Counted from the stretch's first letter, positions 7,884-18,392 are shown. The stretch is 52,189 bases of DNA from Candidatus Humimonas hydrogenitrophica (GCA_947581615.1 CANPVD010000085.1:1-52189), one strand, 5' to 3'. Program-made: numbers and translations. The notes: a model not told the origin generated them from the letters alone.

Positions 7884-9608
7884 TTAGGAGCCCGCGCCCC
7901 GCCACGCGTCGAAGCGTGCGCGCTCGGCCAGCGCGGACTCGACCTCCCGCGCCCGTCGTCCAGCGTCCCAGCCGAGTTCTTCGCCCGCGAGACGAGCGGT
8001 GAGTCGGAAGGCCTCCTCGAGACCCTCGTCGGTCTCCAGGGCCAGATGCGTGCGTCGGAAGAGGATGTCCTCGAGATGGACCACCATCTCCTCGCGCGAG
8101 GCGTACACCGCCTCCGCGGCCAGGTACGGCAGGTCCTCGGCCAGCGGCTCGCGCAGGGTCGGGCGTCCGGCCAGCAGCTTCAGCACCTGGCGGGCCCGAG
8201 TGCCGTACGCGGCCGCCAGCCGGTCCACGGAGGACGGAGGCAGGTGATACGGAGCCGCGACGGCGGCGAGCTCCTGGCGCAGGACGTCCAGATCCTCGAA
8301 GTCCCCGCCGGGAAGCGCCACGCGCGCCGTGTCGCACTCGCGCGCCGGCGGCGCGTCGAACCGCTCCTCGAGGAGATTCGCGGCACGATCGACCAGCTTC
8401 TCCGCCATGTTCCGGTGGGACGTCAGCTTGCCCCCGGCGATGGTGAGCAGGCCGGGAGGCGTCTCCCGGATCACGAAGTCCCTCGACACGGCGTCTTCGT
8501 CGGCCGCGTTCCCCTCCGCGACCAGGGGTCGGAGCCCCGCCCAGGCGCCCACCACGTCCGCGGGCCGCAGCTTCGCCTCGGGAAACAGCCGGTTGGCCGA
8601 CTCGAGGAGGTAGGCCACGTCCTCGGCGGTCGGGCGGACCGTCGCGGGGTCGCCATCGAAATCCACGTCCGTGGTCCCGATGATCGTCAGGTCGCTTCCC
8701 CAGGGAAGGACGAACATGATGCGGCGGTCCACCGCGGACTCGAAGATGAGGGCGTGCCGGTGGTCCAGGCGCGCCCGGCGGACGTGGATGTGCGTCCCCC
8801 GCGTGGGCCGCAGGAGCGGATGTCCCTCGATCCCGGCCAGCGAGCGCGTGATGTCGGTCCACGGGCCCGTGGCGTTGATCACCAGCCGGGCCGGGATGGT
8901 CCAGCCGTCCGCCGTCTCGGTGCCAGGCGCCTGCGCGCCGGGGTCGCCGGACGCCGGGTCGGCCGCGGAGGCCCGCCCCGCCGCCCCGGCCACCCGCACT
9001 CCCCGGATGGCGCCATCACGCTGCTCGACCCCCACCGCCTGCACCCGGTTGGCGACCACGGCCCCCGACTCTGCGGCCCCGAGCACCGTGGCGAGGACCA
9101 GTCGAGCGTCGTCGACCTGGGCGTCGAAGTAACGAGCCCCTCCCAGGAGCCCCTGTCGGCGCAGCTGCGGCTCGCGCTCGACCACCCCGGCGGCATCGAG
9201 CATCTGGTGCCGCTCGATGTTCCGGAAGAGCGCCAGCGCATCATAGAGCCACATGCCGGCATCGAGCTTGAGCTTGCCGACGCGGCCGTCCTCGTACAGG
9301 GGAAAGAGGAACTCCAGAGGCCGAACCATGTGCGGGGCCAGGTGGAGGAGGGTGCGGCGCTCCTGGCTGGCCTCGAACACCAGGTCCAGCTCCAGCTGCT
9401 CCAGGTAGCGGAGCCCCCCGTGCACCAGGCGGGACGAGCGGCTGCTGGTGCCCTCCCCGAAGTCCCGGGCCTCCACGAGGGCCGTACGGTACCCGCGCCG
9501 GGCCGCGTCCCGCGCCGTGGCGGCGCCGGTGATGCCGCCGCCGATCACCACGATGTCGAAGCGCTCCTCGCGGAGTCGCGCCAGACGCCCTCCCCTCCCG
9601 GCGGTCAC
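7884..9608 (-). CDS. glpD: Aerobic glycerol-3-phosphate dehydrogenase (FAD-dependent)
   Basis: 574 residues from a GTG that forms a GTGA overlap with the stop of the dehydrogenase gene upstream. It oxidises sn-glycerol 3-phosphate to dihydroxyacetone phosphate at the inner face of the membrane and passes electrons to quinone. The dinucleotide-binding motif GGGITGAATARDAARRGY lies at about residues 23-40. It is followed by the family signature GTSSRSSRLVHGGLRYLEQ, and later by INATGPWTD and PTRGTHIHV. The C-terminal DAO_C helical domain is present (about 430-560). There is one Ala/Gly-rich insertion near residue 230-250 (SAADPASGDPGAQAPG). No glpF or glpK is adjacent, so its role may be in lipid or glycerol turnover rather than an inducible glycerol operon. 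Confidence 0.93.
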   Translation of the reverse strand: MTAGRGGRLARLREERFDIVVIGGGITGAATARDAARRGYRTALVEARDFGEGTSSRSSRLVHGGLRYLEQLELDLVFEASQERRTLLHLAPHMVRPLEFLFPLYEDGRVGKLKLDAGMWLYDALALFRNIERHQMLDAAGVVEREPQLRRQGLLGGARYFDAQVDDARLVLATVLGAAESGAVVANRVQAVGVEQRDGAIRGVRVAGAAGRASAADPASGDPGAQAPGTETADGWTIPARLVINATGPWTDITRSLAGIEGHPLLRPTRGTHIHVRRARLDHRHALIFESAVDRRIMFVLPWGSDLTIIGTTDVDFDGDPATVRPTAEDVAYLLESANRLFPEAKLRPADVVGAWAGLRPLVAEGNAADEDAVSRDFVIRETPPGLLTIAGGKLTSHRNMAEKLVDRAANLLEERFDAPPARECDTARVALPGGDFEDLDVLRQELAAVAAPYHLPPSSVDRLAAAYGTRARQVLKLLAGRPTLREPLAEDLPYLAAEAVYASREEMVVHLEDILFRRTHLALETDEGLEEAFRLTARLAGEELGWDAGRRAREVESALAERARFDAWRGAGS

Positions 9609-10633
9609 GGGAGGAGCACGATCTTGCCGAAGCCCTCGCCCGCCTCGAGGCGCGCGTGGGCCTCGGAGATCCGGTCCAGGGGCCACACCACGTCCACCAC
9701 GGGGCGAAGGCGTCCGGCGAACACCAGGTCCATGACCCTCTCGAACTCGGCGCGACTCGCCATGGTCGAGCCGATGATGCGGATCTGCTTCCAGAACAGT
9801 CGCCGGATGTCCTGGCAGCCCTCCGGGCCCGTGGTGGCCCCGTAGCTCACCAGACGACCGTCACGGGCCAGCGCCCGGACGCAGTCCGCCCACACGGCCT
9901 CCCCCACGCTGTCCAGCACCACGTCGACCCCCCGCCGCCCGGTCGCCTCGAACGCGGCGCTCGAGAAATCTTCCTCCAGCCGGTCGATGGCGTGGCTGGC
10001 GCCCAGCTCGAGGACCCGCTCCACGTTCTCGGGCCCGCTGGTCACGGCGAGGACCCGCGCGCCGCACAGCGCGGCGATCTGGATCGCGGCCGTGGACACG
10101 CCCCCCGAGCCGCCCGTGACCAGCACGGTTTCGCCGGGCGCCAGCCGGGCCCGCGACACGAGGGCGCGCCAGGCCGTCTGGAACACCAGGGGCACGGCGG
10201 CCGCCTCCTCGAACGGGAATCCGTCCGGAAGGGGGTACAGGCTGGTGGCCGGGACGCGAACCTGCTCGGCCAGCCCTCCCTGGACGTGCTCGCCCAGGAT
10301 CCCGAAGTGCTCGCACAGGCTGTTCTCTCCTCGAACACACCACTCGCACCGCCCGCACCACTTCCCCGGGTTGACGACCACGCGGTCACCGGCCTTCCAG
10401 CCCTCCACGCCCTCCCCGGCCGAGGCGACCGTCCCGGCCACGTCGGCGCCGCCCACGTGCGGCAGCTCCAGCTCGAGCCCTGGCAGACCCCGGCGTACCC
10501 ACAGGTCCAGGTGGTTGAGGGCGACGGCGCGCACGTCGACCACGACCTCCCCGCGCCGGGGCTCCGGGTCCGGCATCTCTCCGATCTCCAGAACCTCCGG
10601 GCCGCCGTGCTCGCGCATGAGGGCCGCTCTCAT
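9605..10633 (-). CDS. Zinc-binding MDR-family alcohol dehydrogenase/quinone reductase
   Basis: 342 residues with the GroES-like N-domain of medium-chain dehydrogenases. The structural-zinc cysteines are clear at Cys93, Cys96, Cys99 and Cys107 (NPGKWCGRCEWCVRGENSLC). The Rossmann domain begins near GETVLVTGGSGGVSTAAIQIA. Catalytic-zinc ligands of classical alcohol dehydrogenases are only partly recognisable (NHLD where Cys is usual). It could therefore be a quinone oxidoreductase or crotonyl-CoA-reductase-like enzyme rather than a true alcohol dehydrogenase. It is translationally coupled to glpD downstream. It is divergent from the suf operon, sharing the region 10634-10870. Confidence 0.85.
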   Translation of the reverse strand: MRAALMREHGGPEVLEIGEMPDPEPRRGEVVVDVRAVALNHLDLWVRRGLPGLELELPHVGGADVAGTVASAGEGVEGWKAGDRVVVNPGKWCGRCEWCVRGENSLCEHFGILGEHVQGGLAEQVRVPATSLYPLPDGFPFEEAAAVPLVFQTAWRALVSRARLAPGETVLVTGGSGGVSTAAIQIAALCGARVLAVTSGPENVERVLELGASHAIDRLEEDFSSAAFEATGRRGVDVVLDSVGEAVWADCVRALARDGRLVSYGATTGPEGCQDIRRLFWKQIRIIGSTMASRAEFERVMDLVFAGRLRPVVDVVWPLDRISEAHARLEAGEGFGKIVLLP

Positions 10634-10770
10634 GGTGCCTCCGGTGTGGACGTGCAGGTGGGCGCCGCGGACGGCTTGGCGCCGGGGCTTTCGCTCCGGG
10701 CTCCCTGCGAATATGGTGCCGCCCGGGAGGCCACTTGAAATTCAGTCTCAACTCGGGTACGTTTCGAGCC

Positions 10771-10790
10771 CATAACGATAACGATTATTG
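10771..10790. promoter_or_regulatory. Candidate Fur box upstream of sufC
   Basis: Bases 10771-10789 match 14 of 19 positions of the E. coli Fur consensus GATAATGATAATCATTATC. The core CGATAAC-G-ATTATTG (10776-10790) is an imperfect 7-1-7 palindrome. It is a conspicuous A/T island in GC-rich DNA, about 80 bp before the sufC start. Iron-responsive control of suf by Fur is established in E. coli; applying it here is inference. Confidence 0.55.
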
Positions 10791-10870
10791 ATGAAGCCGG
10801 GATCGATTCTCGCATGGGATGGAACGGAGAGCGAAGCCGGACCGGGCGATCGACCAGACACGGAGAGCAT

Positions 10871-11647
<777 letters not shown>

Positions 11648-11726
11648 GCGACGCCTGGCGCGGCCCGAACGGGGCCCCGCCCGCGGCGCAGGACGAGGGG
11701 AGCGGACGAGCAGCAGGGGAGGACAC

Positions 11727-13136
11727 ATGCCACACAACGAGACGGTCGAGGGTCTGGGCCTCGACGAGTACAAGTACCACTTCGTCACCAGGGACAAGCC
11801 CGTGTTCAAGTCGCGCAAGGGGCTGTCCGAGGAAGTGGTGCGCCAGATCTCGGCCCACAAGGAGGAGCCGGAGTGGATGCTCGACTTCCGGCTCCGGGCC
11901 CTGAAGATCTTCGAGTCGAAGCCCATGCCGACGTGGGGCGGCGACCTCTCGACGCTCGACCTCGACCAGATCTACTTCTACATCCGGCCCCAGGACCGCA
12001 TGCAGAGGTCGTGGGACGAGGTGCCCGACGAGATCAAGGACACCTTCGAGCGGCTGGGTATCCCCGAGGCCGAGCGCAGCGTGCTGGCCGGGGTCGGCGC
12101 CCAGTACGAGTCCGAGATGGTCTACCACTCCCTGCGCGAGGAGTGGGAGAATCAGGGTGTCGTCTTCGAGTCCATCGAGGATGGGCTGAAGATGTACCCC
12201 GACCTCTTCCGGGAGCACTTCGCCACCGTGATCCCGCCGGCGGACAACAAGTTCGCGGCCCTCAACTCGGCCGTGTGGTCGGGAGGCTCCTTCGTCTACA
12301 TCCCGAAGGGAGCGAAGATCGACATCCCGCTCCAGGCCTACTTCCGGGTGAACGCGGAGCGCATGGGCCAGTTCGAGCGCACGATCATCATCGCCGACGA
12401 GGGATCGGAGGCGCACTACATCGAGGGGTGCACGGCCCCGCAGTACTCCACGGAGTCGTTCCACTCCGGCGTGATCGAGATCATCGTCAAGAGGAACGCC
12501 CGCTTCCGCTACACGACCATCCAGAACTGGTCGAACAACATGTACAACCTGGTCACCCAGCGGGCGATGGTGCACGAGAGCGCGACCATGGAGTGGCTGG
12601 ACGGGAACCTGGGCTCCAAGCTCACCATGAAGTACCCCTCCTGCTTCCTGGTGGGGGAGGGCGCCCACGGCGAGGTGCTGTCCATCGCGTACGCCACGGA
12701 CGGTCAGCACCAGGACACGGGGGGCAAGGTCGTCCACGTGGCTCCGCACACCACGTCGCGGATCACCTCCAAGTCCATCTCCAAGGGGACGGGCCGCTCG
12801 TCATACCGCGGGCTGTGCAAGGTCTACGAGGGCGCGGTCGGGTCCAGGTCCAACGTGGAGTGCGACGCGCTCCTCCTGGACGAGACCTCGCGCACGGACA
12901 CGTACCCCTACATCGAGATCGACGAGAACGAGGCCACGATCGGCCACGAGGCCACCGTCTCGAAGGTGGGCGAGGAGCAGCTCTTCTACCTGATGAGCCG
13001 CGGCCTCGCGGAGGAAGAGGCCATGGCCATGGTGGTGCGCGGCTTCATCGAGCCCATCGCCAAGAAGCTGCCTCTCGAGTTCGCCATCGAACTCAACCGC
13101 CTCATCGAGCTCGAGATGGAGGGCTCGGTCGGATGA
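11727..13136 (+). CDS. sufB: SufB, Fe-S cluster scaffold protein
   Basis: 469 residues, the usual SufB length. It forms the SufB-SufC2-SufD complex on which [4Fe-4S] clusters are built. The N-terminal segment (about 1-110, with [23 protein letters not shown]) precedes the long right-handed beta-helix (about 120-430). Conserved SufB runs include [32 protein letters not shown] and [10 protein letters not shown]. The end ([22 protein letters not shown]) is typical. A strong GGGGAGG ribosome site precedes ATG 11727. A 79-nt gap separates it from sufC. Confidence 0.97.
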   Translation: MPHNETVEGLGLDEYKYHFVTRDKPVFKSRKGLSEEVVRQISAHKEEPEWMLDFRLRALKIFESKPMPTWGGDLSTLDLDQIYFYIRPQDRMQRSWDEVPDEIKDTFERLGIPEAERSVLAGVGAQYESEMVYHSLREEWENQGVVFESIEDGLKMYPDLFREHFATVIPPADNKFAALNSAVWSGGSFVYIPKGAKIDIPLQAYFRVNAERMGQFERTIIIADEGSEAHYIEGCTAPQYSTESFHSGVIEIIVKRNARFRYTTIQNWSNNMYNLVTQRAMVHESATMEWLDGNLGSKLTMKYPSCFLVGEGAHGEVLSIAYATDGQHQDTGGKVVHVAPHTTSRITSKSISKGTGRSSYRGLCKVYEGAVGSRSNVECDALLLDETSRTDTYPYIEIDENEATIGHEATVSKVGEEQLFYLMSRGLAEEEAMAMVVRGFIEPIAKKLPLEFAIELNRLIELEMEGSVG

Positions 13137-13190
13137 GCCGAACGACCGACCACGCCGGGCCCCGGCGCCCGGCTCACGAACTGGGGGAGA

Positions 13191-14561
13191 GTGCCTGACG
13201 TGGCGGATGGAGTGACGACGGCCCGGGAGGCCGGAGAGACCGAAGCCGGGGTCGCCGGGAGCCGCCTCGCGGCCTTCCTGGAGACGCTGGACGAGCCCGC
13301 GACGCTGCTGGAGCGGCGGCGACGGGCGTGGGAGCGCTACACGGAGCTCCCCATGCCGACCCGCAAGTCGGAGGAGTGGCGCTACACCGACCTGTCGCGA
13401 CTGGACCCGGAGTCCCACGTGCCCTTCGCGCCCGAATCGGGCGAGGAGGAGAACCGGGACGCCGGAGACCTGCCCGAGCAAGCCGCGCGGCTGCTGGAGG
13501 GCATGGAAGCTCGCAGCGCCGTGGCGGTGCGCGTGGACGGCCGTACCCTGCACCGCCGACTGGACCCGGCCCTCGCCGAGCGTGGCGTCGTGTTCGCTCC
13601 CATCCGCCGGGTGGCGCGCGAGCGACCCGAGCTCCTGGCCGAGCGGCTCTACACCAGCGACGTGTCGCCCATGGAGGAGAAGCTGTGGTCGCTGCACGTG
13701 GCGATGCTCACGGGCGGCGACGTGCTGTACGTGCCGGACGGGGTCCGGGTGCCGGAGCCCGTGCACGTGCTGCGCTGGGCCGGGGAGGGGGACCGCCTCC
13801 TGTCCACGCACACCCTGCTGGTGACGGGCCGCGAGGCGGAGGTGACCTGGGTGGAGGAGTACCTGTCCCCGGACCTCGAGAGCCCGCTCCTCAGCCTCAG
13901 CGGCCTCGAGCTGTTCGCGGGGGACGGCGCCACGGTCCACTACCTGTCCCTGCAGCGCTACGGGCGCGGCGTGAAGCACTTCAGCATCCAGCACCTGCTG
14001 GCGGGCCGGGACACCCGGCTCAGCGGACTCAACGTGAACCTGGGCGGCGACCTGGCCCGGGACGACGTGACGAGCCACCTGGAGGGCCCGGGCAGCGAGA
14101 GCGAGATGCTCGCCCTGTGGTTCGGGGACGGCACGCAGCACTTCGACCATCACACGCTCCAGCACCACGCGGCCCCGCACGCATACAGCGACCTCCTGTA
14201 CAAGGGAGCCCTCACGGACTCGGCGAGGAGCGTGTTCCGGGGACTGATCCGCGTCGATAGGGGCGCCCAGCTCACCGACGCGTACCAGACCAACCGCAAC
14301 CTGCTCCTCAGCAAGCACTGCCACGCCACCACACTCCCCAACCTGGAGATCGAGGCCGACGACGTGCGCTGCTCCCATGGGGCCACGGTCGGCCAGGTGG
14401 ACGAGGGCATGCTGTTCTACCTGATGAGCCGCGGCCTCACGCGACTCACGGCGGAACGGCTACTGGTGTTCGGCTTCTTCGACGAGGTGCTCGAGCGCGT
14501 CCCGGTCGAGGGCGTCCGGGAGCGCCTGCGGGACGCCATCGGCTCCAAGATCGGTCTGTGA
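13191..14561 (+). CDS. sufD: SufD, Fe-S cluster assembly partner of SufB
   Basis: 456 residues. It is a paralogue of SufB with an N-terminal helical part (RKSEEWRYTDLSRL, residues about 58-71) and a beta-helix core. The C-terminal family motif is present ([21 protein letters not shown]), where SufB has [25 protein letters not shown] at 13191 is used, although GGGGGAG lies only about 1-2 nt before it. The next in-frame GTG at 13200 would give 10-11 nt spacing, so the exact start is uncertain by three codons. The stop overlaps the GTG of the Rieske gene. Confidence 0.95.
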   Translation: MPDVADGVTTAREAGETEAGVAGSRLAAFLETLDEPATLLERRRRAWERYTELPMPTRKSEEWRYTDLSRLDPESHVPFAPESGEEENRDAGDLPEQAARLLEGMEARSAVAVRVDGRTLHRRLDPALAERGVVFAPIRRVARERPELLAERLYTSDVSPMEEKLWSLHVAMLTGGDVLYVPDGVRVPEPVHVLRWAGEGDRLLSTHTLLVTGREAEVTWVEEYLSPDLESPLLSLSGLELFAGDGATVHYLSLQRYGRGVKHFSIQHLLAGRDTRLSGLNVNLGGDLARDDVTSHLEGPGSESEMLALWFGDGTQHFDHHTLQHHAAPHAYSDLLYKGALTDSARSVFRGLIRVDRGAQLTDAYQTNRNLLLSKHCHATTLPNLEIEADDVRCSHGATVGQVDEGMLFYLMSRGLTRLTAERLLVFGFFDEVLERVPVEGVRERLRDAIGSKIGL

Positions 14562-14893
14562 GGGAAGGGAACGGGATGGGGGAGGGGGAGTTCCACACGG
14601 TGGCGCGCCTGGACGAGATCCCGGCCACGGGTCTCAAGGGCGTGGCGGTGGAAGAGCAGAAGATCGTCCTGGTGCGCCAGGGCGACCAGGTGTTCGCCCT
14701 GGAGGACCGTTGCTCGCACGAGGAGTTCGCGCTCTCCGACGGGGAGATCGTGGCGGGCCAGATCGAGTGCGCGCTGCACGGCGCCCGGTTCGATCCGGCC
14801 ACCGGGGCCCCGAAGGCCTTGCCGGCCGTCAAGCCGGTCAAGACGTTCGAGTGTCGGGTGGAGGGCGACGTAGTGCAGGTCCGGATCGATTGA
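14558..14893 (+). CDS. Rieske [2Fe-2S] ferredoxin in the suf operon
   Basis: 111 residues from GTG 14558 (GTGA overlap with sufD), or 105 from ATG 14576, which has AGGG 6 nt upstream and may be the better start. The two cluster motifs are Cys52-x-His54 and Cys71-x2-His74 (CSHEEF ... CALHG), so it is a ferredoxin-subunit-type Rieske protein. Rieske ferredoxins of this kind are often embedded in suf operons of Actinobacteria and related groups. A role as electron donor for cluster assembly or for SufS sulfur release is inferred. No oxygenase subunit is nearby, so its name as a dioxygenase ferredoxin would be misleading. Confidence 0.9.
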   Translation: MREGNGMGEGEFHTVARLDEIPATGLKGVAVEEQKIVLVRQGDQVFALEDRCSHEEFALSDGEIVAGQIECALHGARFDPATGAPKALPAVKPVKTFECRVEGDVVQVRID

Positions 14894-14941
14894 GAGGAGC
14901 GTAGAGAGGAGCCGGCCCCCGCGGCCGAGGACTCCGAGCCC

Positions 14942-16216
14942 ATGACCACCACGGATGTCGCCGCGAGCCCAGCCCCCCTGGACGTGGGGAGGATCCGGGA
15001 GGACTTCCCGATCCTGAACCAGCGCGTCCACGGGCGCCCCCTCGTCTACCTGGACAGCGCCGCTTCCTCGCAGAAGCCCGAGCGCGTCATCGAGGCGGTT
15101 TCCCGCTACTACCGCCACGACCACGCCAACGTGCACCGGGGCGTGCACGCGCTCAGCGTGCGGGCCACCGACGCGTACGAGGAGGCCCGGGCCACGGTCG
15201 CAGCGCACATCGGGGCCGGAGACGCGTCCGAGGTCGTGTTCGTGCGCGGCACCACCGAGGCCATCAACCTGGTGGCCTCGGCGTGGGGCCCCTCTGCCCT
15301 CTCCGAGGGGGACGAGATCCTCCTGACCAAGATGGAGCATCACTCCAACCTGGTGCCCTGGCAGCTCCTGGCCGACCGCACCGGCGCGATCCTCCGCTTC
15401 GCCGACGTGACGCCCGAAGGGGAGCTGGACCTGGAGGACCTGGAGCGCCTGCTCGGGCCGCGCACCCGGATGGTGGCGGTCACGCACGTCTCCAACACGC
15501 TCGGAGTCGTGAACCCGGTGGAACGGATCGCCGGGCTGTCACACGACGTCGGGGCGCTCTGCCTGGTCGACGGAGCCCAGGCGGCGCCCCACCTCCCGAT
15601 CGACGTGGAGGAGCTGGGCTGCGATTTCTACGCGTTCAGTGGCCACAAGATGTGCGGACCGACCGGTATCGGCGTCCTGTGGGGACGGACCGAGCTCCTG
15701 GCGGCCATGCCACCCTATCAGGGCGGAGGCGAGATGATCGCCTCCGTTCGGCTGGAGGGGTCCACGTGGGCCGCGGTCCCCCACAAGTTCGAGGCGGGCA
15801 CGCCCCACATCGCCGGGGCCGTGGGCCTGGGGGAGGCGATCCGCTACCTGGACGACGTGGGCCTGGACCGGATCCACGCCCACGAGGCGTCGCTGACGAC
15901 CTACGCCATCGAGCGGCTCGACGCGATCGACGGGCTCCGAATCTACGGACCCCGCCACGGCCGCACCGGCGTGCTGTCCTTCGAGTACGGCGACATTCAC
16001 GCACACGACCTGGCCACGATCCTCGACCACCAGGGGATCGCCATCCGCGCGGGACATCACTGCAACCAGCCCCTCATGGAGCATCTGGGCGTGACCGCCA
16101 CGGCCCGGGCCAGCCTCTACCTGTACAACACCCGCGACGAGATCGACGCCTTGATCGACGGTCTGCGCGTTGCGGCGGAGATGTTCGGCGGCGTGGGCGA
16201 CGCGCCGCGGGCCTGA
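14942..16216 (+). CDS. sufS: SufS, group II cysteine desulfurase
   Basis: 424 residues. It is a PLP enzyme that removes sulfur from L-cysteine as a persulfide and gives it to SufU. The PLP lysine is Lys236 in SGHKMCGP. The active-site cysteine is Cys374 in RAGHHCNQPLM, the group II signature. MEHHSNLVPWQ (131-141) is also typical. The gene sits between the Rieske protein and sufU, separated from sufU by 29 nt. Together with sufU it indicates a SufS-SufU sulfur relay rather than SufE. Confidence 0.97.
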   Translation: MTTTDVAASPAPLDVGRIREDFPILNQRVHGRPLVYLDSAASSQKPERVIEAVSRYYRHDHANVHRGVHALSVRATDAYEEARATVAAHIGAGDASEVVFVRGTTEAINLVASAWGPSALSEGDEILLTKMEHHSNLVPWQLLADRTGAILRFADVTPEGELDLEDLERLLGPRTRMVAVTHVSNTLGVVNPVERIAGLSHDVGALCLVDGAQAAPHLPIDVEELGCDFYAFSGHKMCGPTGIGVLWGRTELLAAMPPYQGGGEMIASVRLEGSTWAAVPHKFEAGTPHIAGAVGLGEAIRYLDDVGLDRIHAHEASLTTYAIERLDAIDGLRIYGPRHGRTGVLSFEYGDIHAHDLATILDHQGIAIRAGHHCNQPLMEHLGVTATARASLYLYNTRDEIDALIDGLRVAAEMFGGVGDAPRA

Positions 16217-16245
16217 ACCTCCTCTTCCCCGAGCGAAGCCTCCCG

Positions 16246-16755
16246 ATGAGCGATTCCGAATCGAAGCATGCCCCGAACCGGGCCATCCCCGAATCCCTCA
16301 GCTCCCTCTACCAGGAAGTCATCCTGGACCACTACCGGCGACCCCGGAACAAGGGACCGCTGGAGGGAGCGACTCACTCGATCACCATGAACAACCCGCT
16401 GTGCGGGGACGTCATCGAGCTTCAGCTCGAGGTGTCGGGGGACCGAATCGACCGGGCGCGCTTCGAGGGACGCGGCTGTTCGATCAGCCAGGCCGCGGCC
16501 TCGATGATGACCCGCGAGCTCGAGGGGCGCAGCCTGGACGAGGCCCTGGAGCTGGCCGGCAAGTTCACCCAGCTCATGCACGGCGAGCGCGGCCTCTCCG
16601 AGGATGCCGACCTCGGGGACCTGCGGGCCCTGGCCGGCGTGGCGCGCTTTCCCGTCCGGATCAAGTGCGCCCTCCTGGGATTCAACTGCCTTGAGGAGCT
16701 GCTCGGCGCGGAAGGCGCCGCCGGACCCCGGGACCCGGCGGGCGGCGGCGCCTAG
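16246..16755 (+). CDS. sufU: SufU, zinc-dependent sulfurtransferase partner of SufS
   Basis: 169 residues from ATG 16246. The fold is IscU-like, with LYQEVILDHYRRPRN near the N-terminus. Residues matching the B. subtilis zinc site are Cys53 and Asp55 (NPLCGD), Cys78 (GRGCSIS) and Cys141 (KCALLGF); the insert between them (about 95-130) is the SufU-specific region. SufU accepts persulfide from SufS by ligand exchange at zinc. An extra Cys148 lies in the C-terminal helix. The tail (GAAGPRDPAGGGA) is low-complexity. It is the last suf gene; 48 nt separate it from rsgA. Confidence 0.95.
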   Translation: MSDSESKHAPNRAIPESLSSLYQEVILDHYRRPRNKGPLEGATHSITMNNPLCGDVIELQLEVSGDRIDRARFEGRGCSISQAAASMMTRELEGRSLDEALELAGKFTQLMHGERGLSEDADLGDLRALAGVARFPVRIKCALLGFNCLEELLGAEGAAGPRDPAGGGA

Positions 16756-16803
16756 GCCTCCGGTGCGCCTTCCCGTCGACCCATACGGAGGGCGCGTGTC
16801 CCG

Positions 16804-17748
16804 GTGAGCGAAGGGCGGCCGACGGGAGACCGGGTGCTCGGCGTGATCGCCGGAACCTACCTGGTCGAGCACGGCGCGGAGCGGCTCGAGTGCGTGCTGG
16901 CCGGACGCCTGCGCCAGGGGCCCCGGGATCGCGTGGTAGCCGGGGATCGGGTCCTGGTGGAGCGGCTCGAGGACGGCAGCGCGCGCATCGTCGAGCGCCT
17001 CCCGCGACGCAGCCGCCTCGCCCGGCACCCCTCCCACGGCCGCGGGATCCAGGTGATCGCCGCCAACCTGGACCGGGTGGCCGTCGTATTCGCGGCAGCG
17101 CGCCCGGACCCCGACACGAACCTGCTGGACCGCCTCCTCGTGCTGGCCGAGCTCAGCGACCTGGAGGCGCTCGTGGTGGTCAACAAGATGGACCTGGCCC
17201 CGGAGGCCGTCCCGGGCGATCCGCTGGCGCCCTTCGAACCGGCCCGCGGGGCCGGCTACGAGATCCGGCCCGCCAGCGTGCGGACGGGGGCCGGGCTCCG
17301 CGAGCTGGCCGCCGCCATCGCGGGCCGGGTCACCGTCCTGGCCGGACCCTCCGGAACCGGCAAGTCCAGCTTGCTCAACGCCCTGGTCCCCGAGGTGGAG
17401 CTCCGCGTGGGATCGGTGAGCGAGCGCACGGGGCGCGGGCGCCACACGACGGTGGCCGCCCACCTGTACCCGGCCCCGGGCGGTAGTTACCTGGGCGACA
17501 CGCCGGGACTCCAGTACGCGGGGCTGCCGGACGTCCCCGCGCCGGCGCTGTCGCACGCCTTCCCCGAGTTGCGCCCCCTGCTGCACGAGTGCCGGTTCGG
17601 GGACTGCCTGCACCGGAGCGAGCCCGGGTGCGCCGTGCGCCGGGCCGTGGACCGGGGCCAGGTGGTCGACAGCCGTTACCGGAGCTACCTGACCCTGCTG
17701 GCCGAGCTGGAGGAGCGGGCGGCGGCGGGCAGAGGGCGCGGGCGGTGA
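16804..17748 (+). CDS. rsgA: RsgA, ribosome small-subunit-dependent GTPase
   Basis: 314 residues. It is a circularly permuted GTPase that helps late 30S maturation. An OB-fold N-domain is followed by G4 NKMD (127-130), G1 GPSGTGKSS (181-189) and G3 DTPG (about 232-235). The C-terminal zinc finger is HECRFGDCLHRSEPGCAV. The start is GTG at 16804; the 16,800 region shows no strong ribosome site. Its stop overlaps the start of the NUDIX gene as GTGA. It may be read through from the suf operon. Confidence 0.95.
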   Translation: MSEGRPTGDRVLGVIAGTYLVEHGAERLECVLAGRLRQGPRDRVVAGDRVLVERLEDGSARIVERLPRRSRLARHPSHGRGIQVIAANLDRVAVVFAAARPDPDTNLLDRLLVLAELSDLEALVVVNKMDLAPEAVPGDPLAPFEPARGAGYEIRPASVRTGAGLRELAAAIAGRVTVLAGPSGTGKSSLLNALVPEVELRVGSVSERTGRGRHTTVAAHLYPAPGGSYLGDTPGLQYAGLPDVPAPALSHAFPELRPLLHECRFGDCLHRSEPGCAVRRAVDRGQVVDSRYRSYLTLLAELEERAAAGRGRGR

Positions 17749-18392
17749 GCTCGGGGGCGCCGGAGTCGGGCCCGGCGGCCGCGGTCCGAGCCGGTCTCGA
17801 ACACCGGCTCGGCCTGCGTCACCCCCGGCGGGTCGAGGACGCCGACATCGGATCGCGCGCCGCGGTCGTGCTCCTCCTCCGTCCGCCCGGGCCGGTCGCG
17901 ACCGTGGACGAACTCGAGGGTCTGTTCGTCCAGCGGGCCGAGATCGAGGGCGACCCCTGGTCGGGCCACATGGCCCTTCCCGGCGGCCGCCACGATCCGG
18001 CGGATCCCGACATGGCGGCCACCGCGCTCCGGGAGCTGGGCGAGGAAACGGGGCTCGTGCTCGAGCGGAGCGCGCTCCTCGGCCGGCTGGACGATGTCCA
18101 TCCGCGGAGCCACCGCCTGCCGTCCATCGCCGTCACCCCGTTCGTGGGCTGGGCTGGTGCTCCCGGCTCGGTGGTCGAGAACGCGGAGCTGGCCGGGCAC
18201 GTGTGGGTGCCGGTCCGCGCGCTCCGCGCGCCCGGGCGGCGCTCCACCCTGAGGCTCGAGCGCGAGGGAGCGCTGCGCGTCTTCCCGGCCATCGAGTACG
18301 AGGGCCGCACGATCTGGGGCCTCACCTATCGGATCGTGCGCGAGTTCCTGGAGCGGATCACCACGGGCGGTCGAGGGCCGATCGATGGCTGA
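17745..18392 (+). CDS. NUDIX hydrolase, CoA-pyrophosphatase-like (NudL/YeaB type)
   Basis: 215 residues from the coupled GTG at 17745. The segment LFVQRAEIEGDPWSGHMALPGGR is the NudL-type lead into the Nudix box, which reads GGRHDPADPDMAATALRELGEETGL. The metal-binding REL-EE core is intact, while the first acidic position of the general box is shifted as in CoA-type members. The likely reaction is cleavage of CoA or acyl-CoA into phosphopantetheine and 3',5'-ADP; the exact substrate is inference. A longer frame upstream overlaps rsgA and was not used. The next gene starts 8 bases inside its 3' end. Confidence 0.85.
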   Translation: MSSGAPESGPAAAVRAGLEHRLGLRHPRRVEDADIGSRAAVVLLLRPPGPVATVDELEGLFVQRAEIEGDPWSGHMALPGGRHDPADPDMAATALRELGEETGLVLERSALLGRLDDVHPRSHRLPSIAVTPFVGWAGAPGSVVENAELAGHVWVPVRALRAPGRRSTLRLEREGALRVFPAIEYEGRTIWGLTYRIVREFLERITTGGRGPIDG

